NCBI GenBank assembly: GCA_012728855.1
Contig: JAAYEH010000421.1
Span: 1-34,455 of the forward strand
Source of the DNA: Rhodopirellula sp.
Lineage (GTDB): Bacteria; Planctomycetota; Planctomycetia; Pirellulales; Thermoguttaceae
Length of the DNA stretch: 34,455 nt
Direction of reading: 5' to 3'
Shown: positions 15,374 to 23,779 of the stretch, piece after piece
How the letters are laid out: the number at the start of each line of letters is the position of its first letter
Numbering within the stretch: the first letter of the stretch is position 1
Made by a program: the position numbers and the translations under genes
The notes under the pieces: generated by a model
The model's database searches: none
What the model saw: the letters and a program-made list of their open reading frames with translations, nothing else
What the model was told of the DNA's origin: nothing

Positions 15374-17314
15374 ATGACTCAAGGATGTGTGCTATCGGAT
15401 CAACCGCGCGCAAATCGCCGGGAGTTGGGACTGCGTCGGACGCTGTGTGGCGCAAGCATCGCCATCGCCTGCTTCGCCCTTCTCGCTTCTCTGGACCCTG
15501 ATTCGGCGACTGCCGGCCCGCCAAAACTCGGGCCGATCGGTGCCGCCGCCTCTCGGATCGTCGCCCCGGAGCCACAACCTGCCTCGGCGGGCAAGTCGGC
15601 GGCCAAGCCGGAGACGCCCGCCACACCGTTGAAAATCACCGCTACCGTCAACGGCGAGGACATCACACGCGAGCAGCTTGCCGGGGAGTGTCTGGTCCAC
15701 TACGGAGAGGAGGTGCTCGATCGCCTGGTAAACAAGCATTTGATCGTCCAGGAGTGCAAGGCCAGGGGAATCACGGTCAGTCAGGCGGAGGTCAACCAGG
15801 AAATCGAGCGGATGGCGAGTCGATTTGGGCTGCCCACCGATCAGTGGCTGAAGATGTTGCACCAGGAACGCGGGATCAGCCAAACGCAATACGGCAACGA
15901 CATCGTATGGCCGACGTTGGCACTGAGAAAGCTCGCCGGCGCGCAACTGAGGATTTCCGACGCCGAAATCCAGCAGGAATACGAAACTCTCTACGGTCCT
16001 TCGGTCAAAGCGCGCCTGATTGTCTGTTCGGAGATCGAGAAGGCCAAGAAGATCCAGGCCGAGGCCGCGGCCAAGCCGGACCAGTTCGGCGCGTTGGCCA
16101 TGCATCATTCCGAAGACGTCAGCGCCAGCCTCAAAGGTCTGATTCAGCCGATTCAGAAGCATGTCGGCGACAAGACGATCGAGCAGGCCGCCTTCACCAT
16201 GAAGGACGGCGACGTTTCCGGGGTCATTGCGGTGGCTAATCAGTACGTGATCCTCAAGCGGGAGGAGCTGCTGCCGGCGCGCAACGTTCCGATGACCGAC
16301 CAGCTTCGCTCAGGGTTGGAAGAGATTATCCGCGACCGGAAGACCCGCGACGTGGCCGGCAACGTCTTCCAGACGCTGCAGAAGAACGCCCGCGTTCAGG
16401 TCGTTTTCAGCGACAAAGCCCAGCGCGCCCAGATGCCGAACGTGGCGGCGCTGATCGACGGAAAGCCGGTTTCCACGGGCGAGTTGGCCGAAGCTTGCAT
16501 GGACCGGCACGCCCAGGAAGTGCTAGAAGGGATGATCAATCGCCGGCTTTTGGAGCAAGCGTGCAAGAAGCGCAACCTCTCGATTACCGCCGCCGACCTC
16601 GACAAGGAAATCGCCCGCGCCGCGGCCATTTCCTGCCCGGTGAGGCCGGACGGTTCACCGGACGTGGCGGCCTGGCTGAAGCTGGTAACCGAGGAACAGG
16701 GGATCTCCGAGGAGATCTATCGCCGCGACTCGGTGTGGCCCAGCGTAGCCTTGAAGAAGCTGGTCGGCGAGAAGGTGGACATCAGCGAAGAGGACATCCG
16801 GAAGGGATTCGAGGCCAACTACGGTCCGCGGGTGCGGTGCCTGGCGATCGTGATGGACAATCTCCGCCGTGCCCAGCAGGTATGGGAGATGGCTCGCAAG
16901 AATCCCAGCGAGGAGAATTTCGGAGAGCTGGCGACGCAGTATTCGATCGAAGCGTCGAGCCGCGCCTTGCGGGGAGAAGTGCCGCCGATCCAACGGCACG
17001 GCGGTCAGCCGATGCTGGAGAAGGAGGCGTTTACGCTGCAACCGGGCGAGTTGTCGGGGATCGTGCAGGTGGACGGTTCGCGGTTCGTCATTCTCTTCTG
17101 CCTCGGCCGCACGGAGCCCGTGCAAGTCGACATGGCCTCGGTCCGCAACCTCATCCTCGAAGACATTCGCGAGAAGAAGCTGCGGATCGCTATGGCCACG
17201 TATTTCCAGGAGTTGCAGCGAAACGCAACGATCGACAACTATCTTGCCGGCACCTCTCAGTCTCCCTCGAAGTCGCGCATCACCACGCGGCCGGCGACGG
17301 CGACGGAGCGATAG
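15374..17314 (+). CDS. Exported peptidyl-prolyl isomerase with duplicated SurA/PpiC unit
   Basis: A 646-residue protein with a strong AAGGAGG before the ATG. An N-terminal hydrophobic segment (about 24-40) with preceding arginines is a signal peptide or anchor. The mature protein is an internal duplication. Residues about 90-305 and 358-580 each hold a SurA-N-like helical part (VNGEDITREQLAGEC; LIDGKPVSTGELAEAC), a conserved RRDSVWPSVALKKL-type segment, and a PpiC/parvulin-like rotamase part ending in an AFTL/AFTM-Gly/Asp motif. Parvulins help outer-membrane and periplasmic proteins fold. Whether both halves are active is not clear from the sequence. A rho-independent terminator follows. Confidence 0.82.
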   Translation: MTQGCVLSDQPRANRRELGLRRTLCGASIAIACFALLASLDPDSATAGPPKLGPIGAAASRIVAPEPQPASAGKSAAKPETPATPLKITATVNGEDITREQLAGECLVHYGEEVLDRLVNKHLIVQECKARGITVSQAEVNQEIERMASRFGLPTDQWLKMLHQERGISQTQYGNDIVWPTLALRKLAGAQLRISDAEIQQEYETLYGPSVKARLIVCSEIEKAKKIQAEAAAKPDQFGALAMHHSEDVSASLKGLIQPIQKHVGDKTIEQAAFTMKDGDVSGVIAVANQYVILKREELLPARNVPMTDQLRSGLEEIIRDRKTRDVAGNVFQTLQKNARVQVVFSDKAQRAQMPNVAALIDGKPVSTGELAEACMDRHAQEVLEGMINRRLLEQACKKRNLSITAADLDKEIARAAAISCPVRPDGSPDVAAWLKLVTEEQGISEEIYRRDSVWPSVALKKLVGEKVDISEEDIRKGFEANYGPRVRCLAIVMDNLRRAQQVWEMARKNPSEENFGELATQYSIEASSRALRGEVPPIQRHGGQPMLEKEAFTLQPGELSGIVQVDGSRFVILFCLGRTEPVQVDMASVRNLILEDIREKKLRIAMATYFQELQRNATIDNYLAGTSQSPSKSRITTRPATATER

Positions 17315-17340
17315 AGACGCTGGCGGAAACAAGATTCAGC

Positions 17341-17378
17341 GAGCCCGCCGATGCCGAATCGGTGGGCTCCTATTTTTT
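17341..17378 (+). terminator. Rho-independent terminator after the PpiC gene
   Basis: The stem 17341-17352 pairs with 17358-17369 (GAGCCCGCCGAT with ATCGGTGGGCTC, one G-T pair) around a 5-base loop. It is followed by TATTTTTT. It lies between the convergent PpiC and LOG genes. Confidence 0.85.
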
Positions 17379-17388
17379 CGTTATCAAG

Positions 17389-17970
17389 TCAAGCCTCATC
17401 GCTGTCGATCCACTTGGGCAAGCGGACCGGCTGATACCTCTCGAACTGGTCCAACAACGCACCGGCGTCGTCGGCCAAGAGGAGCAACTGTCGATGGGAC
17501 TGCTTGAAAAACCGCTCCGCCACCATGCGATCGAAAAACCGCCTCAAATCCTGGTAGTAGTCCGCCACGTCCAACAGCCCGCACGGCTTCTGGTGCAGTC
17601 CGAGCTGTGCCCAGGTGAGGATTTCACAAAACTCCTCCAGGGTTCCAATGCCGCCAGGCAGGGCGATGAAGCCGTCTGCCAGGTCGGCCATCAGTGCTTT
17701 CCGCTCATGCATCGAGCCGACGATTCGCAGATCGGAAAGGCCGGTGTGGGCCACCTCCTTATCCACCAGCGATTGGGGAATCACGCCGATCACTTCGCCC
17801 CCCTCGGCGAGGACTTTGTCGGCAATCACCGTCATCAGCCCCACGCCACCGCCGCCGTAGATGAGTCGCAGTCCCCGTCGCACGAGTTCCTCCGCGAGCC
17901 GCACCGCCGCCTCGCGGTACTCCGGCCGGAGACCGGGACTGGAGCCAAGAAAGACACAGATCGACTTCAT
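17389..17970 (-). CDS. LOG-family (TIGR00730) nucleotide phosphoribohydrolase
   Basis: A 193-residue Rossmann-fold protein with the lysine-decarboxylase-like/LOG signature: SICVFLGSSPG at the start, YGGGGVGLM near 40 and LPGGIGTLEE near 110. Characterised LOG members release free base from cytokinin or other nucleoside 5'-monophosphates; the bacterial role is often unclear. ATG 17970 overlaps the stop of the preceding amidohydrolase gene as ATGA, a sign of translational coupling. A GTG at 17976 is an alternative start. Confidence 0.9.
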   Translation of the reverse strand: MKSICVFLGSSPGLRPEYREAAVRLAEELVRRGLRLIYGGGGVGLMTVIADKVLAEGGEVIGVIPQSLVDKEVAHTGLSDLRIVGSMHERKALMADLADGFIALPGGIGTLEEFCEILTWAQLGLHQKPCGLLDVADYYQDLRRFFDRMVAERFFKQSHRQLLLLADDAGALLDQFERYQPVRLPKWIDSDEA

Positions 17971-19394
17971 GCCCACGGCGCGCCCTCAATCGCCTTCTCC
18001 TTTTCCTTCAGGCGGAAGATCCGCCGCGCGTTGCCGTGCATGATCGGGTCGACGAGCGCCAGGGCGTCGTCGATGCTCAGCCAGCCTTCCTCGACGAGTT
18101 CGCTGAGGGCAAGCGCGATTCCTTGCCGGGCGATGAGAGCGTGCCCCACGACCTGTTCGACATTGCGATAATCGCCGCCGAAAGTGACGATCTTGTTCGC
18201 TGGGGCCGTGACGAGGTACTTCTTGAGAAAGTCCTTCGCGGCCAAGGGATTGATGATCCACGCCCAGCACATGTCCACGCAGGCGTTGGTGTACTGCTTG
18301 GCGACCGAGATCAATTCCTCGTAATAGGGATAGCAGATGTGCATGAACAGGAAGGGGGTCTCGGGCGCCGCGCGGCACAGGTCGCAGGCGGATCCGGCGT
18401 TGTGGAGCAGTCGGGCGAGCGGCATGCGATTGTCGCCCGCGTAGTAGCCGGTGTGCAGCTTTACCGGCAGTCGGTTCTCCGTTGCTTTCGAGACGGCGTA
18501 CCAGAAGAGATGATCCTCCAGGGCCTTCTGCTCGTCGGCCGATACCGACTGTTGCTCGAGCTTCTTCTTGAACACCGGCTCGGCGGTTTCGGCCGGGGTC
18601 GGTTCGTAGTCGATGTTCCGCCGGTAGGCGTCTTGAGACTTGGCGGCGACTGCGTACTGTCCGTACTTCGCGAACCACCAGTCGATCACCCCATGCCAGT
18701 CGGCCAGGCTCGACACGTTCCGTCCGGTCGGATCGCCGAACGCTTTCAGATTCGGCCCGGCAAACATGCCGACGATGCTGATGTCCTGCATTAAGAGGGT
18801 TGGCTGTGCCGACTCGATGAAGGGCGGGTTCGACGAGTTCACCTGGCAGGATTCGATCTTGCCGATTTCGCAGAGAACATGCCGGTAGAACCCCGGGCGG
18901 CGGAGCCCTTCGTAGCCGGCCTGCACCTGCTCGACCGTCGCCGCCGACAAATCGTCGACGCCATAAAGTTCCCGGATGGAGATGCGGGCGGCCTGCCCGT
19001 AGCCGGTGTTTTTTACGGCCGGCCAGTAAGGCTCGAGGAGCTTCCATTTCTCGGATGGTGAGGGCCCTTTGGAGTAGAACTTGCCGAACGAGTCCCTGGG
19101 CATCCCGGCGGCGACAAGATCGGAGCCCAGGTAACCGGCCAAGACCAGCGACCAGTCATCGGGACCGTCGCCGCCGAGCCGGTCTCTTTCCTCGCAGAGG
19201 TGTTCGTGGGTGTCGATGAAAGTCGTTTCCCGGACTCGGGAAAAGATCTGTTTCCTCGCATCGGTGGGCGGTTCCGGCGCGAGGGATGCCGCGGAGGCAA
19301 CGGTCTCGGCGGGGCAACCCAACAGCGCCGTTGCTCCAAGCAGGCCAAAGCCCTTCAAGCTGGACCGTCTCGACAGACGATTCTTCTCCGGCAT
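17967..19394 (-). CDS. Exported amidohydrolase-family (TIM-barrel) protein
   Basis: A 475-residue protein from ATG 19394, behind GAGGTG. Residues 9-30 read RRSSLKGFGLLGATALLGC. This combines a Tat-type RRxxLK signal with a lipobox-like LLGC (C27), so it is probably a Tat-exported lipoprotein. FIDTHEHL gives the metal-binding H63 and H65. Further family positions are KLHTGYY, FMHICYPYYEE and TFGGDYRN, which supply later His and Asp ligands. The family hydrolyses C-N and related bonds; the substrate is unknown. It is translationally coupled to the LOG-family gene. Confidence 0.82.
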   Translation of the reverse strand: MPEKNRLSRRSSLKGFGLLGATALLGCPAETVASAASLAPEPPTDARKQIFSRVRETTFIDTHEHLCEERDRLGGDGPDDWSLVLAGYLGSDLVAAGMPRDSFGKFYSKGPSPSEKWKLLEPYWPAVKNTGYGQAARISIRELYGVDDLSAATVEQVQAGYEGLRRPGFYRHVLCEIGKIESCQVNSSNPPFIESAQPTLLMQDISIVGMFAGPNLKAFGDPTGRNVSSLADWHGVIDWWFAKYGQYAVAAKSQDAYRRNIDYEPTPAETAEPVFKKKLEQQSVSADEQKALEDHLFWYAVSKATENRLPVKLHTGYYAGDNRMPLARLLHNAGSACDLCRAAPETPFLFMHICYPYYEELISVAKQYTNACVDMCWAWIINPLAAKDFLKKYLVTAPANKIVTFGGDYRNVEQVVGHALIARQGIALALSELVEEGWLSIDDALALVDPIMHGNARRIFRLKEKEKAIEGAPWA

Positions 19395-19491
19395 GATTGC
19401 ACCTCGAATTGGGGCGGGCGCTTCGTACAGCGGCCGCCATCGTAGCGTATTGCCGAGACCTACGCCACGGTTCACGCCCCCGGATTTCTGG

Positions 19492-19586
19492 CATGGTTCA
19501 AAAACGGGGACTGGCTCCGAACCGAATTGCTTCTGCCGGTGAAAAACACGGTTCGGCGAGGTGCCTGTCCCCGTTTTTGAACCATG
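19492..19586. repeat. Palindromic repeat, family B (20-bp perfect arms, nested hairpin)
   Basis: Arms 19492-19511 and 19567-19586 (CATGGTTCAAAAACGGGGAC) are perfect complements. Inside, CCGAACCG and CGGTTCGG pair again, giving a near-continuous cruciform of 95 bases. A shorter sequence sharing ACGGGGACTGG lies at about 9333-9343. It sits between the amidohydrolase and folC. Confidence 0.88.
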
Positions 19587-19829
19587 TCGGATTTCTGACC
19601 ACCCATCTGTGAAAAACGCGAACCGTTTGAATGGCCGCGCTTCGCTTCATGAAATACTCGTCACCGTACGTTTTCGCGCCGGCAACCCTCGTGGCAGCGC
19701 CACAGTCCGGTCGCTGGTCAAGTGACTCACCCGTATGGATGGCGGGAGGGCCCCTCAAGGCGCTCCCGCCTGATCCGAGTAGAATACTAGTGCCACGCTG
19801 GTTCCAACGCCACTCCCTCGCCCCGTGCC

Positions 19830-21239
19830 ATGCCATCTACCGTTGCCTGTGAATCGCTCCCAGCACGCCGAGAGGCTGCCTTGCGGTTTCTTTACGAGAG
19901 AATCGACTACGAACGCGCGTTGGCGGCGCCCTACGGCATCCGGGACTTCAAGCTGGACCGAATGCGTGAGTTGCTGGACCGAGTCGGCAATCCCCAGCAG
20001 AACCTGCCGATTGTTCACGTGGCCGGCACCAAGGGCAAAGGTTCGACGACGGTGATGATCGCCGCCGCGCTCACCGCGGCCGGCTATCGAACCGGCGCAT
20101 TCACGTCCCCGCATTTGGACTGCGTGGAGGAGCGTCTGGCCATCGACGGTCAGCCGTGTTCGGCCGAAGAATTGATCGAGTTGGTCGAGTATGTGGCGCC
20201 GATCGTAAGAGAAATGGACCGCCTCGCCGCCGGCGGACCGGCGGCCGAGAGCGGTCCGACGTATTTCGAGATCACGACGGCGCTGGCCTTGCTCCGGTTT
20301 GCCCGACATCGCGCGGGCGCCGCGGTACTCGAGGTCGGAATGGGAGGACGGCTCGACTCGACCAACGTCTGCCAACCCCAGGTCGCGGTCATCACCAGCA
20401 TCAGCTTCGACCACATGAGACAACTCGGCAACACCCTGGGCGCGATCGCGAGAGAGAAAGCCGGCATCATCAAGCCGGGAGTGCCAGTCGTCAGCGGTGT
20501 CGAAGAGGAAGAGCCTCGCGAAGTGATTCGCCAAACGTGTCGCCGACTCGGTTGCACTCTGGCCGAATTGGGCGTTGACTTCCATTACCGCTATCGCCCG
20601 CCGCTCGGCTTGGAAAACGCTCCTTCGCCGAGCCGGCTCGACTTCATCTATCCGGCGCTGGATGGAGAGTTCGATCTGCACGACCTGGCGATCGCTTTGG
20701 CCGGACGGCACCAGGCGGCCAATGCCGCCGTGGCCGTCGCCGCCCTGGTGGAATTGACGCGGATCGGTTGGAATATCCCAGCGGCCGCCATTCGCCAGGG
20801 GCTGGCCGGCGTGCTTTGGCCGGCGCGTGCCGAGGTCGTTGCCAGGCGGCCGGTGGTCGTCATCGACGCCGCGCATAACCTCGCCTCGGTCGCCGCCCTC
20901 GTCCGATTGCTCGACGAGAGCTTCTCGGCTCGCCGGCGGTTGCTGGTTTTTGCGACAACGCAGGAAAAAGATCTCCGCGGAATGCTGGCCTGCATCCTGA
21001 ATCGATTCGACCACGTGATCTTCACGCGTTACCTCAACAATCCTCGCGCTGTCGATCCGGAAGAACTGAATGACTTGGCCGAGCAATTGACCGGCCGCCG
21101 CTGTCAGATCTGTTCGCGCCCGGCCGAGGCGTGGGATTCGGTCCGCGCGATGGCAAGCGAGGACGACCTGATTTGTGTCGCCGGCTCGTTCTTCATCGCG
21201 GCGGAAATGCGCTTGCAGATCGCCAGCCGGCCGCTTTAG
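19830..21239 (+). CDS. folC: Bifunctional folylpolyglutamate/dihydrofolate synthase
   Basis: A 469-residue cytoplasmic Mur-ligase-family enzyme that adds glutamate to dihydropteroate and folates using ATP. The P-loop GTKGKGS is at 66-72, followed by FTSPHL, GMGGRLDSTN, ISFDHM, IAREKAGIIKPG and a C-terminal VIDAAHN. All the key motifs are present and the length is normal. The ATG at 19830 lacks a clear Shine-Dalgarno sequence, so the start is uncertain by a few codons. It precedes a secreted small protein by 52 bases. Confidence 0.93.
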   Translation: MPSTVACESLPARREAALRFLYERIDYERALAAPYGIRDFKLDRMRELLDRVGNPQQNLPIVHVAGTKGKGSTTVMIAAALTAAGYRTGAFTSPHLDCVEERLAIDGQPCSAEELIELVEYVAPIVREMDRLAAGGPAAESGPTYFEITTALALLRFARHRAGAAVLEVGMGGRLDSTNVCQPQVAVITSISFDHMRQLGNTLGAIAREKAGIIKPGVPVVSGVEEEEPREVIRQTCRRLGCTLAELGVDFHYRYRPPLGLENAPSPSRLDFIYPALDGEFDLHDLAIALAGRHQAANAAVAVAALVELTRIGWNIPAAAIRQGLAGVLWPARAEVVARRPVVVIDAAHNLASVAALVRLLDESFSARRRLLVFATTQEKDLRGMLACILNRFDHVIFTRYLNNPRAVDPEELNDLAEQLTGRRCQICSRPAEAWDSVRAMASEDDLICVAGSFFIAAEMRLQIASRPL

Positions 21240-21291
21240 AATGGATGGCACACCCGCCCGCGCGTGATTCCTGCCCCTTAGGAGTGCCACC

Positions 21292-21777
21292 ATGTCGCTT
21301 CCCGCCGGCAATCCCGCCGCTCTCTGCGCCATCCTCGTTGCGTTGACCTGCGGGGCGACGGCCTTCTGCCAGGAAATGCCCGACCCGGTTGTCGACGGTC
21401 TGCACGCGCGGGCCCTGAAATTCCTGGAGAAAGTCTCCCAGGGGCAGGTGGAGACCGCCTACCAGGATTTGCTCCGCGACAGCCCACTGATGCGGCAGTT
21501 CGAACAATCGGAAACCTTGAAGGAACTCGTGGAGAAGACCGGCGGACTGCTGGCCCGGTACGGCGAATGTCGGAAGATCGAGCGGGTTGCTGCGAAGCGG
21601 GTAGGCGAGAACCTGGTTGTGCTCCGCTATCTGTTCCAGTGCGAGTCCTTCCCCCTTGTCTGGCATTTCGTCTTCTACCGGACACCGGCCCGCGACAATC
21701 TCCCGGCGCCGGTCGATCTGCCCTGGCGTTTGGTTGTGGTGCGATTCGACATGGAACTGGAGAAATTGGCGGAGTAG
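21292..21777 (+). CDS. Secreted small protein of unknown function
   Basis: A 161-residue protein with AGGAG 7 bases before the ATG. Residues 1-26 form a signal peptide ending near TAFCQE. The mature domain has a helical first half (ALKFLEKVSQGQVETAYQDLL) and a strand-rich second half (LVVLRYLFQCESFPLVWHFVFY, then WRLVVVRFD). This looks like a small alpha+beta barrel of the NTF2/DUF-type, but I cannot name the family. It follows folC on the same strand. Confidence 0.8.
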   Translation: MSLPAGNPAALCAILVALTCGATAFCQEMPDPVVDGLHARALKFLEKVSQGQVETAYQDLLRDSPLMRQFEQSETLKELVEKTGGLLARYGECRKIERVAAKRVGENLVVLRYLFQCESFPLVWHFVFYRTPARDNLPAPVDLPWRLVVVRFDMELEKLAE

Positions 21778-21983
21778 GGCAGTTCCCCGTGGTCCATTAC
21801 CCCACACCGCGCCGTTTGCGGAGACAAGGCGACGAGCCACCCAGGCGCGGGCCCGGATGCGTTGTCGCGCCGTGGCGTCGGCGCGCTGCTTGCAATTCCT
21901 CATCGGGAACCCGACACTATGAGGTTGCGGGAAACCTCTTGTCGTCTCAACGCCGTGTACGGAGGCGGGAGGGCCATCCGTCG

Positions 21984-22703
21984 ATGAAACTGAGGAAGAG
22001 TCCGTTGTCGAATTCGAAGCGGTCTGATCAGCCCGACTGGGATGCGTTGTATCGCGAAGGCACGCCCCCCTGGGAAACCGGCTTCGCGGCGGGTGAATTA
22101 GTGCGTGTGGTGAGCGAGATCGAGCTACCGCGAGGCACGGCCTTGGAGATCGGCTGCGGCACCGGTGCCGACGCGGTCTACCTGGCCGGGCAAGGTTTTG
22201 AAATGACCGCGATCGACGCTTCGCCGATGGCGTTGGATCGGGCGCGCACACGCGCCGAGTTGTCGGGCGCTTTGATTCGATTCGTGCTCGACGACATCTT
22301 CAAGTTCGCTCGCACTAGCGGCCCGTTCGATTTCGTCTACGACGCGGGATTCTATCATTTCATCCGCCGTAGTGACCTGGAGCGATTTCTCGATGTGCTC
22401 TGGCGCGTGACGCAGCCCGGGTCGTATTACTTGACGTTGACCGGCGCCACCGGCGAAGAAGCCGAGGGCGGCCCCCCTCAAGTGTCTCAGGAAGAGGTTC
22501 GCCGGGAATTGGGCCGGCTTTTCGAACTCGTTCAATTGCGCCCTTTCCGGTTTGAAAGCCCGCGGCGGCCGGAGGGTTATCTGGGCTGGTCGTGCCTGAT
22601 GCGCCGTCCCATGCCCGCGGGCGATCTATCCGGTACACAAGAAACAACCCATGCGGCGCCCGCCGATCCGGTCGGCGCCGACAGGAATGGAGAAAGCTCA
22701 TGA
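21984..22703 (+). CDS. Class I SAM-dependent methyltransferase, thiopurine-methyltransferase-like
   Basis: A 239-residue cytoplasmic protein starting at ATG 21984, with a GGAGG-rich stretch upstream. The TPMT/TehB-type opening DWDALYREGTPPWETG is followed by SAM-binding motif I (ALEIGCGTGADAVYLA, 53-68), the acidic MTAIDAS loop and FDFVYDAGFYH. C-terminal strands end in GWSCLMRR. The substrate is unknown; relatives methylate thiols, halides or metalloid oxyanions. The stop overlaps the next start as ATGA, so the two genes are coupled. The C-terminal tail of about 25 residues after the domain is low in structure. Confidence 0.9.
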   Translation: MKLRKSPLSNSKRSDQPDWDALYREGTPPWETGFAAGELVRVVSEIELPRGTALEIGCGTGADAVYLAGQGFEMTAIDASPMALDRARTRAELSGALIRFVLDDIFKFARTSGPFDFVYDAGFYHFIRRSDLERFLDVLWRVTQPGSYYLTLTGATGEEAEGGPPQVSQEEVRRELGRLFELVQLRPFRFESPRRPEGYLGWSCLMRRPMPAGDLSGTQETTHAAPADPVGADRNGESS

Positions 22704-23110
22704 AAGCTCTTGTCTCGACGATGGTTCTGTTCGGCCTCATGGCAGTCCTCATCGGCTGCGGCGAATCTTCCCAGGAAATACCGGCCGGAGCGCCGGCTGT
22801 CATCATGCCGCCCGATGTGGGTCTGCCGGAACAACCGGCGGAGACCGGCGGTGCGGCCGTCCCCGAATCGCCGGCGCCGGCAACCGATGAGGCTACTCGT
22901 CAGAACCAGCCCGAGGCCAACGCTCAACCGCCGGCGGAGGAGTCGATGACCGCCGAACCGGATGCGAAGCAGCCGGCCGATGAAGAAGCTCCCGAGGATT
23001 CCAGCACCCGCAAGGTGCTCGGGGCGGTTCAACGTGCCCTTTTCAAGGCAGCCACGGGCGGATCCGAAGGGCCATCGCAACCCGGAGAAGCTCCCGCGTT
23101 CAAACCTTAG
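22700..23110 (+). CDS. Lipoprotein with Pro/Ala/Glu-rich linker
   Basis: A 136-residue protein whose ATG overlaps the methyltransferase stop (ATGA). A type II signal peptide ends in LIGC with the lipidated cysteine at residue 20. The rest is low-complexity, rich in Pro, Ala, Glu and Gln (EQPAETGG and similar), ending in a short helix (RKVLGAVQRALFKAATGG). It probably acts as an envelope-anchored spacer or partner; no enzymatic domain is visible. Confidence 0.85.
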   Translation: MKALVSTMVLFGLMAVLIGCGESSQEIPAGAPAVIMPPDVGLPEQPAETGGAAVPESPAPATDEATRQNQPEANAQPPAEESMTAEPDAKQPADEEAPEDSSTRKVLGAVQRALFKAATGGSEGPSQPGEAPAFKP

Positions 23111-23125
23111 GCGCGCGGCAGAAGG

Positions 23126-23337
23126 TCAATCAAGATGTGGCGATTGTCGGATCCGCTCGAGCAGTTCGCGGGTTCCGTGTTCGTCGCACCAGCGCCGAAC
23201 GTATTCCCACTGGAGCCGGTCTTTCTGGATGGCCACCACACCTCGTGCGTCGTCCAGATCCTTGGGCCGACCGCCGTGTTGCGACCAGCGCAGCTTGGTA
23301 ACAACCACGTGGCCCGGACTGCGTCTTCGCTCGTCAT
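23126..23337 (-). pseudogene. Remnant of a nucleotidyltransferase-type partner protein (internal deletion)
   Basis: The gene starts at ATG 23337 (MTSEDAVRA), overlapping the stop of the preceding small gene as ATGA, then loses sense. From about 23308, in another frame, a coherent C-terminal part reads VVVTKLRWSQHGGRPKDLDD, then ARGVVAIQ, RWCDEHGT and ELLERIRQ, stopping at 23126. This C-terminal part resembles that of planctomycete proteins often found behind the small helical protein, which I believe are nucleotidyltransferase-like and about 190 residues long. The middle is missing. The remnant reading is well supported; the family name is from memory and needs a search. Confidence 0.55.
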
Positions 23338-23564
23338 ATGCGGTTTTCCAGTCGGCGTGCCAATGCGAGCCGCTCGCGGAGAATTCTCTCGACGGCTTCC
23401 TCGTCGGCCCCCGGGCACTCGTCGCGGATACCGTCCCTCATGACGCGACATACCTGGTCGAAAAGCCGCGGCCCTCCGAAGAACTTATCCTCCGGCGACA
23501 TCTGGCCGGCGCGGAGGATCGCCTCGCGATCGAGTTCATCGAGCAAGCGGGGGGGAGGATCCAT
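23334..23564 (-). CDS. Small helical protein of a planctomycete-type family
   Basis: A 76-residue, charged, all-helical protein (LDELDREAILRAGQMSPEDK, then GGPRLFDQVCRVMRDGI, then ADEEAVERILRERLALARRL). I recognise the pattern as a small protein that commonly precedes a nucleotidyltransferase-like gene in planctomycetes; its function is unknown. No Shine-Dalgarno is obvious before ATG 23564. The stop overlaps the start of the collapsed partner gene. It is divergent from the WbsX/GH99-like gene. Confidence 0.75.
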   Translation of the reverse strand: MDPPPRLLDELDREAILRAGQMSPEDKFFGGPRLFDQVCRVMRDGIRDECPGADEEAVERILRERLALARRLENRI

Positions 23565-23662
23565 AGGTTTGGCAGCTACATGGAGCGATCATTCGACCGG
23601 TTCGGAAGTTCCTACGCGTCCACCGGATCATACCCCACGCACCGCCGACTCGAAAGCCCTCG

Positions 23663-23691
23663 TTGATTGCTCCGCGATCAAACGGTAGGAT
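23663..23691 (+). promoter_or_regulatory. Weak promoter candidate for the WbsX/GH99-like gene
   Basis: TTGATT (23663-23668) and TAGGAT (23686-23691) are 17 bases apart, each matching four of six consensus bases. It lies about 90 bases before ATG 23780 in the 215-base divergent gap. Confidence 0.3.
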
Positions 23692-23779
23692 CTGCGGAGA
23701 GATACACCGACGAATTGGTGACGCCCCGAAGAAGGGGGTAAAGAACAAAGAAGTGGTCAGCCAAGCAAAGGGAGTTGTT

